Below, in pieces: positions 36,026 through 46,344 of a stretch of DNA of 64,000 nucleotides. Origin of the DNA: Candidatus Westeberhardia cardiocondylae. Its GTDB lineage: Bacteria > Pseudomonadota > Gammaproteobacteria > Enterobacterales > Enterobacteriaceae. The position numbers were made by a program, and so were the translations under genes. Numbering within the stretch: position 1 is the first letter of the stretch; the number at the start of each line of letters is the position of its first letter. Under the pieces are notes generated by a model that did no database searches, was not told the DNA's origin, and saw only the letters and a program-made list of their open reading frames with translations. The stretch is taken from positions 468,685 to 532,684 of the forward strand of contig LN774881.1 in NCBI GenBank assembly GCA_001242845.1, written 5' to 3'.

Positions 36026-37543
36026 ATGTTATTACCTTACCTAATTCTTATTCCATTTACAGGCGGAATATTATCTTGGCAATTAGAAAAATTTACTAGC
36101 AATACAAAAATAATAAAATGGATATCATTAATTTCCACAGTTATGACTTTTGTTCTTTCTATTATAGTTTGGGTACAAGGAGAACAAACATATCAAATTA
36201 GTAACAAAACATATCCAAAATGGAAATTAGAATATGTATATCCATGGATATCTGATCTCGGAATAAATATCCATTTCGCAATAGATGGGCTATCTGGTTT
36301 AATGATTATACTCAGCGGGTTATTAGGTATGGCGTCCATTCTTTGTTCCTGGTCTGAAATTAATTATAAACCTGGAACATTTTATTTTCATTTGTTATGG
36401 ATAATAGGGAGTGTAATAGGGATATTTTTATCAATCAATATGTTTATTTTTTTTATATTTTGGGAAATAATACTAATTCCAACATATTTCTTAATTATAC
36501 TATGGGGGTGTCCAACATATAACATTTATGCTCGAATAATTTCAGCAAAAAAACTGCTTCTTTATTTTCAAATAAGTGGACTAATAATGTTAATGGCAAT
36601 TTTAAATTTGGCATCAATACATTATTATAATAACGGATTTTGGACTTTTGAATACGAAGATTTATTACAAACAAAAACAACAAAAACACTAGAATATCTC
36701 AATATGTTAAGCTTCTTTTTAGCTTTCACTATCAAAATACCAATAATACCAATACATGGTTGGGCGGCAACAGTGCATAAACAATCCCCAACCGCTAACT
36801 CAATAGAATTAACTAGTTTACTATTAAAAACTGGAGTATATGGATTACTTCGATTCAACTTAACTCTATTTCCTCAAGCTTCTAATCATTTTTCTTATGC
36901 AGCCGTATTAATAGGAATGACAAGTATGTTCTATGGAGCTTGGATGGCATACTCTCAAATGAATATGAAAACATTCATCGCTTATACTAATATATCACAT
37001 ATGGGATTAATCATTATTGCAATTTACAGCAACAGCTTAATAGCATATCAAGGTGCTATCATATATATGATAGCAAACACTTTATCATCATCTGGAATGT
37101 TCATTATATGTGGACAGTTATACGAACGATTACGAACCCATAATATGAGAATAATGGGAGGATTATGGGATAAACTAAATACCATACCAAAAATTTCTTT
37201 ATTTTTTTTTGCGGCAACCTTTTCTATACCAGGAACTGGAAATTTTATAGGTGAAATTATTATTTTATTTGGAACATTTCAAAACATGCCTATTATTACA
37301 ATAATAATATCTTTTTGGTTAATATTCTCCGCTATTTATTCTTTAAAAAAAATGCAACAAGTATATTATGGAAAAAACAAAATAAAAAATCCACTTAAAA
37401 AAGTAACAAAAAGAGAAAAATTCATAATTTATCTAATAACATATTCCATAATATTTATCGGGTTATTTCCAAAATCAATAATCAATATATATTTTAATAC
37501 TATTAATAATATTCATCACTATATTATCACACACAAACATTAA
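36026..37543 (+). CDS. nuoM: NADH-quinone oxidoreductase subunit M (antiporter-like)
   Basis: Second antiporter-like proton channel. 505 residues (509 in E. coli). Conserved Glu in FFIFWEIILIPTYFLIILWG, Lys in AFTIKIPIIPIHGW, Lys in LLLKTGVYGLLRF and Glu in GTGNFIGEIIILFG. Departure from the family: the segment after HGW reads AATVHKQSPTANS, where E. coli has LPDAHSQAPTAGS, so the usual Asp is absent. AGG is suitably spaced before the ATG. Confidence 0.98.
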   Translation: MLLPYLILIPFTGGILSWQLEKFTSNTKIIKWISLISTVMTFVLSIIVWVQGEQTYQISNKTYPKWKLEYVYPWISDLGINIHFAIDGLSGLMIILSGLLGMASILCSWSEINYKPGTFYFHLLWIIGSVIGIFLSINMFIFFIFWEIILIPTYFLIILWGCPTYNIYARIISAKKLLLYFQISGLIMLMAILNLASIHYYNNGFWTFEYEDLLQTKTTKTLEYLNMLSFFLAFTIKIPIIPIHGWAATVHKQSPTANSIELTSLLLKTGVYGLLRFNLTLFPQASNHFSYAAVLIGMTSMFYGAWMAYSQMNMKTFIAYTNISHMGLIIIAIYSNSLIAYQGAIIYMIANTLSSSGMFIICGQLYERLRTHNMRIMGGLWDKLNTIPKISLFFFAATFSIPGTGNFIGEIIILFGTFQNMPIITIIISFWLIFSAIYSLKKMQQVYYGKNKIKNPLKKVTKREKFIIYLITYSIIFIGLFPKSIINIYFNTINNIHHYIITHKH

Positions 37544-37578
37544 CTTTATATAACTTACTTAAAAAATTTTTCTCTATT

Positions 37579-39063
37579 ATGATAAAACTCTCCCAAGAAT
37601 TAATTGCACTATTACCAATATTCATCATTGGATTTACAATTCTAATAATATTATTAAATATAATATGGACAAAAAACCATACTATCAGTATGTATATAAC
37701 AAACATAGGATTAAATTTAGCACTTTATTTTATTAAATACCAAAACAACAAAATTCCAATTTATATCACACCATTAATATCCATTGATACATTTTCAATA
37801 TTTTACACAAATTTAATACTGTTAGGAAACTTAATAAATAGTGTATTATCCTACACGTGGTTAAAATCTGTTCCAAACAATCAAAAAAATGAATTTTATT
37901 TATTCATTTTAATCGCTTCCATAGGAAATATAATTTTATGTAGCGCTGAACATTGCATAACAATGTTCGTCGGAATAGAATTAATTTCCTTATCATTATT
38001 TGGAATAATAGGATATAACATTCTATACAATAAAGAATCATTAAAAATAATAATTAATTACATAATTTTATCAATGATATCTTCATCATTCTTTTTATTT
38101 GGTATTGCTTTAATATATGCATATATTGGAGAACTATCTTTTTGTAAAATAAAAGAATTATTAAATAATTCTATTGTATATTCAAATATTATTTTAATAG
38201 CATTGAGTATGATAATAGCAGGACTAGGATTTAAATTATCTCTAGTTCCATTCCATTTAATAATACCAAAATTATACCAAACTTCTCATCCACAAACCAT
38301 AATATTTTTACTTCTCAATAAAACTACAATATTTTTGACAACATTACGTTTTTTATTACAAACCTCAATAGCACAAAATAAAAATTTTTGCACACTATTA
38401 ATTGTACTCTCTTCTATCTCCATTATCTTGGGAACATGCATGGCTTTAAAACAAGACAATATTAAAAAACTTCTCAGTTATTCTTCTATTTCTAATTTTG
38501 GATATTTAACTATTGGGTTAACTACTATAAAACAAAACTACTCTCTCACTATGGAAGCTATAGGAATATATCTAATTTCCTATCTTTTAGCTAATATAGG
38601 TATATTAAATATTATCGATATAATAACACATATTTATTCTAAAAAAAAATTATGCACAAATAAAATCAAAACAAACTCTTTATCCTTTTATAAAGGATTA
38701 TTTTGGAAACATCCATATATTTCTTTATTACTTACAATTTTCCTTTTATCCTTAGCTGGAATTCCTATGACATTAGGATTTGTTGGAAAAATTTATATTA
38801 TGACTTTAGGAATACATAATAAAATATATTGGTTAAATATTATTATTATCATTGGAAACACAATAAGCATAATTTACTACATATATATTATCACTATCCT
38901 ATTTATCCCAAATTCTATAAATAACAAAACTAAATTTCATCTAAACCAATATTATAAAAACATCATAATTCTTACACTATTTACACTGTGTATCATAATA
39001 CTTGGAATCTATCCAAAACCATTAATTACAATTCTAAAAACCATTAAAACAATAGAAATATAA
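37579..39063 (+). CDS. nuoN: NADH-quinone oxidoreductase subunit N (antiporter-like)
   Basis: Third antiporter-like channel and last gene of the operon. 494 residues (485 in E. coli). Glu in FVGIELISLSLFG, Lys in GLGFKLSLVPFH, Lys in LLNKTTIFL and Lys in AGIPMTLGFVGKIY correspond to the functional residues. KKLLSYSSISNFGYL is kept. The loop after FKLSLVPFH reads LIIPKLYQTSHPQT rather than the WTPDVYQGAPAPV type, so it has drifted in parallel with NuoM. Ends 44 bases before the convergent nrdB. Confidence 0.97.
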   Translation: MIKLSQELIALLPIFIIGFTILIILLNIIWTKNHTISMYITNIGLNLALYFIKYQNNKIPIYITPLISIDTFSIFYTNLILLGNLINSVLSYTWLKSVPNNQKNEFYLFILIASIGNIILCSAEHCITMFVGIELISLSLFGIIGYNILYNKESLKIIINYIILSMISSSFFLFGIALIYAYIGELSFCKIKELLNNSIVYSNIILIALSMIIAGLGFKLSLVPFHLIIPKLYQTSHPQTIIFLLLNKTTIFLTTLRFLLQTSIAQNKNFCTLLIVLSSISIILGTCMALKQDNIKKLLSYSSISNFGYLTIGLTTIKQNYSLTMEAIGIYLISYLLANIGILNIIDIITHIYSKKKLCTNKIKTNSLSFYKGLFWKHPYISLLLTIFLLSLAGIPMTLGFVGKIYIMTLGIHNKIYWLNIIIIIGNTISIIYYIYIITILFIPNSINNKTKFHLNQYYKNIIILTLFTLCIIILGIYPKPLITILKTIKTIEI

Positions 39064-39107
39064 ATAAAACAATAATCATAAAACTTAACTTTTCTAAAAA
39101 ATAAATT

Positions 39108-40232
39108 TCACAATTTAAAATTACTTAAATCATCATGAACAATTTCAGAATTAATCTGTCCAACTAAATATGAACCAACTTCTACCTCTTGAGGAGCAAC
39201 TTGCACATTATCCGAATCCAACCAAAAATCAATCCATGGGATGGGATTAGAAGAAATGTCAAAAATGCAATCTAAACCAACAGCTTGCATACGAACATTA
39301 GTGATATACTCTATATATTGACATAAAATGTCTCTATTCAAACCTATCATAGAACCACTATGAAATAAATAATCTGCCCAGTCTTTTTCTTGATTCGAAG
39401 CAATTAAAAAAATATCACGACACTCTTTTCTACACTCAACAGATATTTCTCTCATTTCAACATCATTAGAACAAATTAAATTTAATATATTCTGTGTACC
39501 AATTAAATGTAACGACTCATCTCGAGCAATTAAACGAATTATTTTAGCATTCCCTTCCATTAATTCTCGTTCAGCAAAAGCAAAAGAACATGCAAAACTA
39601 ACATAAAATCGAATTGCTTCTAACACATTAACGCTCAACAAGCACAAATAAAGTTTCTTTTTTAGCTCTTTTAAATTAATAATAACAGTTTTATCATTAA
39701 TTTTATGTTTTCCTTCCCCAAAAAGATGATAATAACTAACATACTTAATAAGACTGTCATAATAACCAGAAATATCTTTTGCACGTTTTAAGATTTCTTT
39801 ATCACTAACAATTTCATCAAATATACAAGATGGATCATTTACAATATTACGAATAATATGTGTGTAAGATCTAGAATGAATTGTTTCAGAAAATGACCAA
39901 GTTTCTATCCAAGTTTCTAATTCTGGAATAGAAACTATTGGCAAAAACGCAACATTAGGACTCCTTCCCTGAATAGAATCTAATAATGTTTGATATTTTA
40001 AATTACTAATAAAAATATGTTTTTCATGATCAGGTAAATTTTGATAATCAACACGATCACGAGATACATCAACTTCTTCCGGTCTCCAAAAAAAAGACAA
40101 TTGTTTCTCAATCAACTGTTCAAAAATTTTATATCTTTGTTGATCAAAACGAACAATATTAACTGATTGCCCTAAAAACATTGGTTCCAACAATTGGTTA
40201 TTTTTATTTTGAGAAAATGTAGTATAAATCAT
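39108..40232 (-). CDS. nrdB: Ribonucleotide reductase class Ia, small subunit (R2)
   Basis: Di-iron/tyrosyl-radical subunit that starts NrdA catalysis for deoxyribonucleotides. 374 residues (376 in E. coli). Radical tyrosine and iron ligands lie in [18 protein letters not shown] and in [20 protein letters not shown]; the N-terminal [16 protein letters not shown] and [14 protein letters not shown] are typical. It follows nrdA by 43 bases. The E. coli ferredoxin gene yfaE, which normally follows nrdB and helps maintain its cofactor, is absent: nuoN ends 44 bases away. Confidence 0.98.
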   Translation of the reverse strand: MIYTTFSQNKNNQLLEPMFLGQSVNIVRFDQQRYKIFEQLIEKQLSFFWRPEEVDVSRDRVDYQNLPDHEKHIFISNLKYQTLLDSIQGRSPNVAFLPIVSIPELETWIETWSFSETIHSRSYTHIIRNIVNDPSCIFDEIVSDKEILKRAKDISGYYDSLIKYVSYYHLFGEGKHKINDKTVIINLKELKKKLYLCLLSVNVLEAIRFYVSFACSFAFAERELMEGNAKIIRLIARDESLHLIGTQNILNLICSNDVEMREISVECRKECRDIFLIASNQEKDWADYLFHSGSMIGLNRDILCQYIEYITNVRMQAVGLDCIFDISSNPIPWIDFWLDSDNVQVAPQEVEVGSYLVGQINSEIVHDDLSNFKL

Positions 40233-40275
40233 ACAATTTTATCCTTAATCAAATATATAAATAAACGCTTTCCTT

Positions 40276-42567
40276 TTAAATATCACAACAAGAAAAATCA
40301 TTCTCTCGATAATTTGTTACTTTTATCGAATTAAAATCTTTCTGGGGATTAATTGAGCCATCACGGGTATTATGATAATATAAAGTTTTCAATCCAAATT
40401 TATAAGCAGTTAACAAATCTTTTAACAACTGCGTCATTGGAACTTTTCCATATAAAAAAATAGAAGGATCATAGTTAGTGTTCGCAGAAACAGATTGATC
40501 AATAAATTTCTGCATTATACCAACTAGACGTAAATATCCATCATTTCCAGGAATATTCCAAAGAAATTCATACTTATCTTTTAAATGAATAGAATCTGGA
40601 ATTATTTGTCTTAAAACTCCGTCCTTAGAAGTTTTAACAACCAAAATAGAACGAGGTGGTTCAATTCCATTTGTAGCATTAGAAATCTGAGAAGAAGTTT
40701 CTGACGGCATCAATGCTGATAAAGTAGAATTTCTCAAACCATATTTCTTTATTTTTTCTCGCAAAATTTTCCAATCACAATGCAACGGTTCATCAACAAT
40801 ATCATCTATGTCTCGTTTATACGTATCAATAGGAAAAATCCCCTTTGCATAATTTGTTTCACAAAATAACGGACACGATCCATATTCTTTAGCTAAATTA
40901 CAAGATGCTTGTAATAAATAATATTGCATTGCTTCAAAAGTACGATGAGTTAAATTATTTGCACTACCATCAGAATAACGTACTCCGTTCTTTGCTAAAT
41001 AATATGCATAATTAATTACACCGATGCCTAAAGATCTTCTACCTATAGCTCCCTTTTTAGAAGAATTTAAAAGATAACTCTGATAATCTAATAATGCATC
41101 AAGAGCGCGAACTATTAAATCTGATAAATTATTCAATTCACTAAGATCACTAATACTTCCAAGATTAAATGCAGACAACATACACAAAGCAACTTCTGCA
41201 TTATTATCATCAATATGTTGTATTGGTTCGGTAGGAAGAGTTACTTCCATGCACAAATTAGATTGACGTATTGGAGCTAAATTAGCATCAAATGCACTGT
41301 GAGTATTACAATGATCCACATTTTGTATATAAATACGACCAGTAGAAGCTCTCTCCTGCATCATTAAAGAAAATAGCTCTCTTGCATTAACTTTATTAGA
41401 ACGAATATTACTATCATTTTCATACATTAAATATAATTCTGAAAATTTTTTTTGATCAGAAAAAAAAGCATCATATAACCCAGGAACATCGGAAGGACTA
41501 AATAACGTAATTTTTTCATCTTTTAATAATCGTTGATACATTAATTTATTTAATTGAACAGCATAATCTACATGACGAACTCTATTTTCTTCTATTCCAC
41601 GATTATTTTTTAATACCAATAAACTTTCTACTTCTAAATGCCAAATTGGATAAAACAAAGTAGCTGCACCACCACGGACACCCCCTTGTGAACAAGACTT
41701 AACAGCGGTTTGAAAATGCTTATAAAATGGAATACAACCTGTATGAAAAGCTTCTCCATTTCTTATAGAACTTCCTAATGCACGAATACGACCAACATTA
41801 ATTCCTAAACCAGCTCTTTGAGAAACATATTTAACAATAGCGCTAGAAGTAGCATTAATTGAATCTAAATTATCATCACATTCAATTAAAACACAAGAAC
41901 TAAATTGACAACTAGGAGTTCGAACACCTGACATGATAGGAGTTGGAAGAGAAATTTTCCAATTTGATATTGCATCATAAAAGCGTTCTATATAATCTAA
42001 TCTCACATTTTTAGAATAATTTATAAATATAAAAGCTGCAATTAAAATATATAAAAACTGAACGCTTTCATAAATATCTCCAGTAACACGATCCTGTACT
42101 AAATATTTATTTTCAAATTGCTTTATTGCAGCATAAGAAAATTTCATATCTCGAGAATGATCTACAAAACTATTTATTGTAGAAATTTCACTAAAACTAT
42201 ATTTCTCAAGAAAACATTTATCATATTTATTTAATTTCACTAATTTATAAACATGATTATACAATGTTGGGGGAATAAATTGGCCATATGCTTTTTTTCG
42301 CAAATGAAATACTGTTAATCTTGCAGCAAGATACTGATAATTAGGATATTTTGGAGAAATCAAATCCGCCGCAGCTTTTATAATAGTTTCATGAATATCA
42401 GATGTTTTAATTCCATGATAAAACTGAATACGAGAACGTAATTCTACCTGAGATACAGAAACATCACTTAATCCATGTGCAGCCCAATTAATCACTCGGT
42501 GAATTTTATCAAGATTGATATTTTCTTTTCTTCCATTACGCTTTACAACTAATAAAGGTTGACTCAC
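40276..42567 (-). CDS. nrdA: Ribonucleotide reductase class Ia, large subunit (R1)
   Basis: Catalytic subunit reducing ribonucleoside diphosphates. I choose the GTG at 42567: it gives VSQPLLVVKRNG, matching E. coli MNQNLLVTKRDG, and AAGGGA lies 9 bases upstream; the ATG at 42606 would add 13 unrelated residues. 763 residues (761 in E. coli). The ATP cone (NLDKIHRVINWAA) and the active-site cysteines in SSCVLIECDD, RQSNLCMEV and VALCMLSAFNLG are intact. The C-terminal redox pair is abnormal: it ends DFSCCDI, adjacent cysteines, where E. coli has Cys-X4-Cys (CESGACKI). Confidence 0.98.
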   Translation of the reverse strand: MSQPLLVVKRNGRKENINLDKIHRVINWAAHGLSDVSVSQVELRSRIQFYHGIKTSDIHETIIKAAADLISPKYPNYQYLAARLTVFHLRKKAYGQFIPPTLYNHVYKLVKLNKYDKCFLEKYSFSEISTINSFVDHSRDMKFSYAAIKQFENKYLVQDRVTGDIYESVQFLYILIAAFIFINYSKNVRLDYIERFYDAISNWKISLPTPIMSGVRTPSCQFSSCVLIECDDNLDSINATSSAIVKYVSQRAGLGINVGRIRALGSSIRNGEAFHTGCIPFYKHFQTAVKSCSQGGVRGGAATLFYPIWHLEVESLLVLKNNRGIEENRVRHVDYAVQLNKLMYQRLLKDEKITLFSPSDVPGLYDAFFSDQKKFSELYLMYENDSNIRSNKVNARELFSLMMQERASTGRIYIQNVDHCNTHSAFDANLAPIRQSNLCMEVTLPTEPIQHIDDNNAEVALCMLSAFNLGSISDLSELNNLSDLIVRALDALLDYQSYLLNSSKKGAIGRRSLGIGVINYAYYLAKNGVRYSDGSANNLTHRTFEAMQYYLLQASCNLAKEYGSCPLFCETNYAKGIFPIDTYKRDIDDIVDEPLHCDWKILREKIKKYGLRNSTLSALMPSETSSQISNATNGIEPPRSILVVKTSKDGVLRQIIPDSIHLKDKYEFLWNIPGNDGYLRLVGIMQKFIDQSVSANTNYDPSIFLYGKVPMTQLLKDLLTAYKFGLKTLYYHNTRDGSINPQKDFNSIKVTNYRENDFSCCDI

Positions 42568-43465
42568 TTTATAACTTCCCTTCGTAATTATTAATATATA
42601 ACACATTTATTGTGAATGATTCAAAAAATTATAAAGAAAAACACATTTGAATATTAATAAAATACATAAATATACACTTAGTGCTTTAAATTTACTAATG
42701 AAACCATAATCAATACTTATACTCTTAATTTTTTTATTTGGATTTAAAAAAAATCTAATACAAAAAACAATATTCAAAATATAAATTTTTAAATATAAAA
42801 ACAGCACCAAGTATTATATAAAACTTTTTAATACAATGAAATAACTTTTTCTAAAAAAATAAAATTTCGCTAGAATAAAATTCTATTTTCAATAATATTA
42901 AAAATTTAAGATAATTTTTAAAAAATTTTTAATAAAAACATCACCTCATAGTATTAAAAACAGAAAATTCCACAAAAATATAAAAATTTTTAAACACAAA
43001 CCAACAATAAACATAAATGATATATTGAAAACAATATTAAATCTCCGTTTATTAAAAACTAACAAAAGAACATTTTGTGTATAATTAACTACAAAAAAAT
43101 AATAACTCAATATAAAAAATCCTTATAATATTAAGACTCAATATGATATTCTAAAGTAAATTAAAATATTTCAAAAATTTTCATACAACATGTTACATAA
43201 TAAAATAAATTTATTTATTGATTAACATACAAAATTTATAAAAATTTAAAATAAACAAAACTAAACAATTATAAATATAATATAAACCAAAAAACATATT
43301 CACCAAAATAAATATTAAACATAAAAATAACAAAAACAATAAACTTAAAATTCTAAAATTTTAATTTATAAACATAAAAAATAAACTTCTCTTGATTATA
43401 AACGTAAAAAAATATACTATAAATTTTCTTAAACAAAACTTTTCATATAAAATTAACTACATTCC
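42568..43465. other. Non-coding spacer between divergent nrdA and gyrA
   Basis: About 900 bases, A+T rich. E. coli has ubiG in this interval; nothing of it is recognisable. Both nrdA and gyrA promoters should be inside. A minus-strand open frame at 42607-42810 is hydrophobic low-complexity sequence without family features and is not called. Confidence 0.6.
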
Positions 43466-46027
43466 ATGAAAAATCAAAACAAAAATATTACAACTGTTTA
43501 TATTGAAGAAGAACTAAAACAATCTTATTTAGATTATGCCATGTCGGTTATTATTGGCCGTGCGTTACCAGATGTTCGGGATGGATTAAAACCAGTTCAT
43601 AGACGAATTTTATACGCTATGAATATTCTTGGAAATGATTGGAACAAACCACATAAAAAATCCGCAAGAATAGTTGGAGATGTCATTGGAAAATACCACC
43701 CTCATGGAGATAATGCTGTATATGAAACTATTGTTCGAATGGCACAACTATTTTCATTACGATATATATTAATAGATGGGCAAGGAAATTTTGGATCTAT
43801 AGATGGAGATTCTGCAGCAGCAATGCGATATACAGAAATACGAATGACAAAGATTGCTCACGAATTACTATTCGATTTAAAAAAAAATACTGTCGATTAC
43901 GTACCAAATTATGATGAAACAGAAAAAATTCCTAGTATTCTTCCAAGTAAAATACCAAATTTATTAATTAATGGATCCTCTGGAATTGCAGTAGGAATGG
44001 CAACTAATATCCCCCCACATAACCTCACCGAAGTAATCAACGCTTGTTTAATATACATAAACAACAAAAATGTTACTGTAGAAGATCTTATGAAACACAT
44101 TCAGGGGCCAGATTTTCCAACTGCTGCTATCATAAACGGAACTAAAGGAATCTACGATGCATACAATACAGGAAAAGGAAAAATCTATATACAAGCACGA
44201 GCAAAAATCAAAATAAATAAAAAAAACGGAAGAGAAACTATTATTATTAGTGAAATTCCTTATCAAATAAATAAAGCAAAATTAATTGAAAAAATTGCTA
44301 ATCTAACAAAAGAAAAAAGAATAGAAGGAATTAGTAATCTACGAGATGAATCTGACAAAGATGGAATACGTATTGTCATTAATATTAAAAAAAATGCAAT
44401 AGGAAATATCGTGCTTAAAAATTTATATCTACTAAGTCAAATGCAAACATCATTCGGAATAAATATGGTAGCTTTATATAAAGGAAAGCCAAAAACTTTA
44501 TCTCTCAAAGAAATATTATCCGCATTTTTAGATCATAGAAAAGAAATAGTAACAAGAAGAACAATATTTGAATTGAAAAAAACTAAGGAACGAATTCATG
44601 TTCTTAAAGCATTAGCAATTGCAATAGATAATATTGACTCAATTATACCAATAATACAAAAATCTCTCACTTCAACAGAAGCAAAAAAAACCTTAAAAAC
44701 TTATTCTTGGAATGCAACATTACAATACAAAAAGAATCAAAATATACAAAACACCATTAACAATAACAATTATATAAAAAAAGAAAAAAACAATATTTCT
44801 ACAAACACCAAAAAAAAACAAAAAAATTATAAATTTATTAAAGAATATTATCTAAGCGAAAAACAAGTCCAATCAATTTTAAATTTAAAATTATACAAAT
44901 TAACTAATTTAGAAAAAAAACAAATAATAGAAGAATATAGCAATATGCTAGAAAAAAAATATGAACTAATTCATATTTTACAACATTCAAATAAATTAAA
45001 AGAAATTATACAACAAGAACTCATCCTAATAAAAAATGAATATAATGATCTAAGAAGAACAAAAATCATAAAATATCCAACAAAAATTCATACTGAAGAT
45101 TTAATAAATAAAAAAAAAGTCATTGTAACTTTATCAAACCATGGATATGTAAAATATCAACCACTTACAGAATATGATGCACAAAAAAGAGGGGGAAAAG
45201 GAAAATCAGCAGCCAATATCAAAAATAAAGATTTCATACATTTTCTATTAGTAACCAACACTCACGATACTATTTTACTTTTTTCTAATCAGGGAAAAGT
45301 ATATTGGATGAAAGTATACCAATTACCTGAATCTAATCGAACTTCAAGAGGAAGACCTATTGTAAATCTATTACCATTAAAACCTAACGAAAAAATTACC
45401 ACTATTCTTCCTGTAAAAAAATATGAAGAAGCAAGTCATATTTTTATGGCTACTGCAAACGGAACAGTAAAAAAAACATCCTTTAATGAATTTATTCATC
45501 CAAGAAACACAGGACTTATAGCTATTAATTTAAATAAGGGAGATGAATTAATTGGAGTAGATTTAACAAATGGAAATAGCGATATTATGTTATTTTCTTC
45601 TTATGGAAAAGTAGTTCGTTTTTCAGAAAAACAAGTACGAAACATGGGTAGAAAAGTAATTGGTGTACAAGGAATTAATCTAAAAAAAGGAGATAAAGTA
45701 GTTTCATTAATTATACCAAAAAATAAAAGCCCCATATTAACAATTACAAAAAATGGGTATGGAAAAAGAACAAAACAATCGGAATATCCAAAAAAATCGC
45801 GCGCAACCCAAGGTGTTATTTCAATAAAAGTGACAAAAAGAAACGGAAAAGTTGTTAGCGCAGTGCAAGCAGACAATTCTAATCAAATCATGATCATTAC
45901 CGATGCAGGAACGTTAGTCCGAATTCGCGTGTCTGAAATTAATATTGTTAGCAGAAATACCCAAGGGGTTCGATTAATTCGAACTATAGATAATGAACAT
46001 GTAGTAGGATTGCAACGCATAATATAA
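43466..46027 (+). CDS. gyrA: DNA gyrase subunit A
   Basis: Breakage-reunion subunit of gyrase. 853 residues (875 in E. coli), with N-terminal numbering identical to E. coli, so the catalytic tyrosine is Tyr122 in [10 protein letters not shown]. The GyrA box reads QKRGGKG (QRRGGKG in E. coli), followed by beta-pinwheel repeats. The acidic C-terminal tail is absent: the protein ends [11 protein letters not shown]-rich insert-like stretch (about residues 425-455) lies in the tower/coiled-coil region. Residues 83 and 87 are Asn and Glu ([11 protein letters not shown]) instead of Ser and Asp. Confidence 0.98.
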   Translation: MKNQNKNITTVYIEEELKQSYLDYAMSVIIGRALPDVRDGLKPVHRRILYAMNILGNDWNKPHKKSARIVGDVIGKYHPHGDNAVYETIVRMAQLFSLRYILIDGQGNFGSIDGDSAAAMRYTEIRMTKIAHELLFDLKKNTVDYVPNYDETEKIPSILPSKIPNLLINGSSGIAVGMATNIPPHNLTEVINACLIYINNKNVTVEDLMKHIQGPDFPTAAIINGTKGIYDAYNTGKGKIYIQARAKIKINKKNGRETIIISEIPYQINKAKLIEKIANLTKEKRIEGISNLRDESDKDGIRIVINIKKNAIGNIVLKNLYLLSQMQTSFGINMVALYKGKPKTLSLKEILSAFLDHRKEIVTRRTIFELKKTKERIHVLKALAIAIDNIDSIIPIIQKSLTSTEAKKTLKTYSWNATLQYKKNQNIQNTINNNNYIKKEKNNISTNTKKKQKNYKFIKEYYLSEKQVQSILNLKLYKLTNLEKKQIIEEYSNMLEKKYELIHILQHSNKLKEIIQQELILIKNEYNDLRRTKIIKYPTKIHTEDLINKKKVIVTLSNHGYVKYQPLTEYDAQKRGGKGKSAANIKNKDFIHFLLVTNTHDTILLFSNQGKVYWMKVYQLPESNRTSRGRPIVNLLPLKPNEKITTILPVKKYEEASHIFMATANGTVKKTSFNEFIHPRNTGLIAINLNKGDELIGVDLTNGNSDIMLFSSYGKVVRFSEKQVRNMGRKVIGVQGINLKKGDKVVSLIIPKNKSPILTITKNGYGKRTKQSEYPKKSRATQGVISIKVTKRNGKVVSAVQADNSNQIMIITDAGTLVRIRVSEINIVSRNTQGVRLIRTIDNEHVVGLQRII

Positions 46028-46344
46028 AATACTTTCATATATGCTATTTTTTGAATATAACTAATAAAATAAATCTAAAAATTTTTAATTAACATTACTA
46101 ATCACTATTTATTATATATTTAGCTTTATTTTGTACAAATATATTATTTCAATACCAATTCATCGTACAAAAATTCAAAATAATATGTAAAAATAAATTA
46201 AGCACTACTTATATAAACAAAGTAATAATAAAATTTTTATAATTAAATTTAGTACTTAATTAAATTAAGTAAATCCTGCAACAAAAACTTTTATATACTA
46301 TTTTTATAGTAACATTTTACTCAATAATTTATTCAATAAAATAT
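46028..46344. other. Spacer between gyrA and dnaB
   Basis: About 317 bases of A+T-rich DNA without a gene. gyrA and dnaB are far apart in E. coli, so this is a rearrangement junction. Confidence 0.55.

Noticed and set aside
42568-42606. ATG at 42606 as the nrdA start
   Set aside because: Residues before the GTG at 42567 do not match NrdA, and AAGGGA is placed for the GTG.
42607-42810. Minus-strand open frame of 67 codons upstream of nrdA
   Set aside because: Low-complexity F/L/I/Y composition typical of chance frames on this strand; no Shine-Dalgarno and no family signature.
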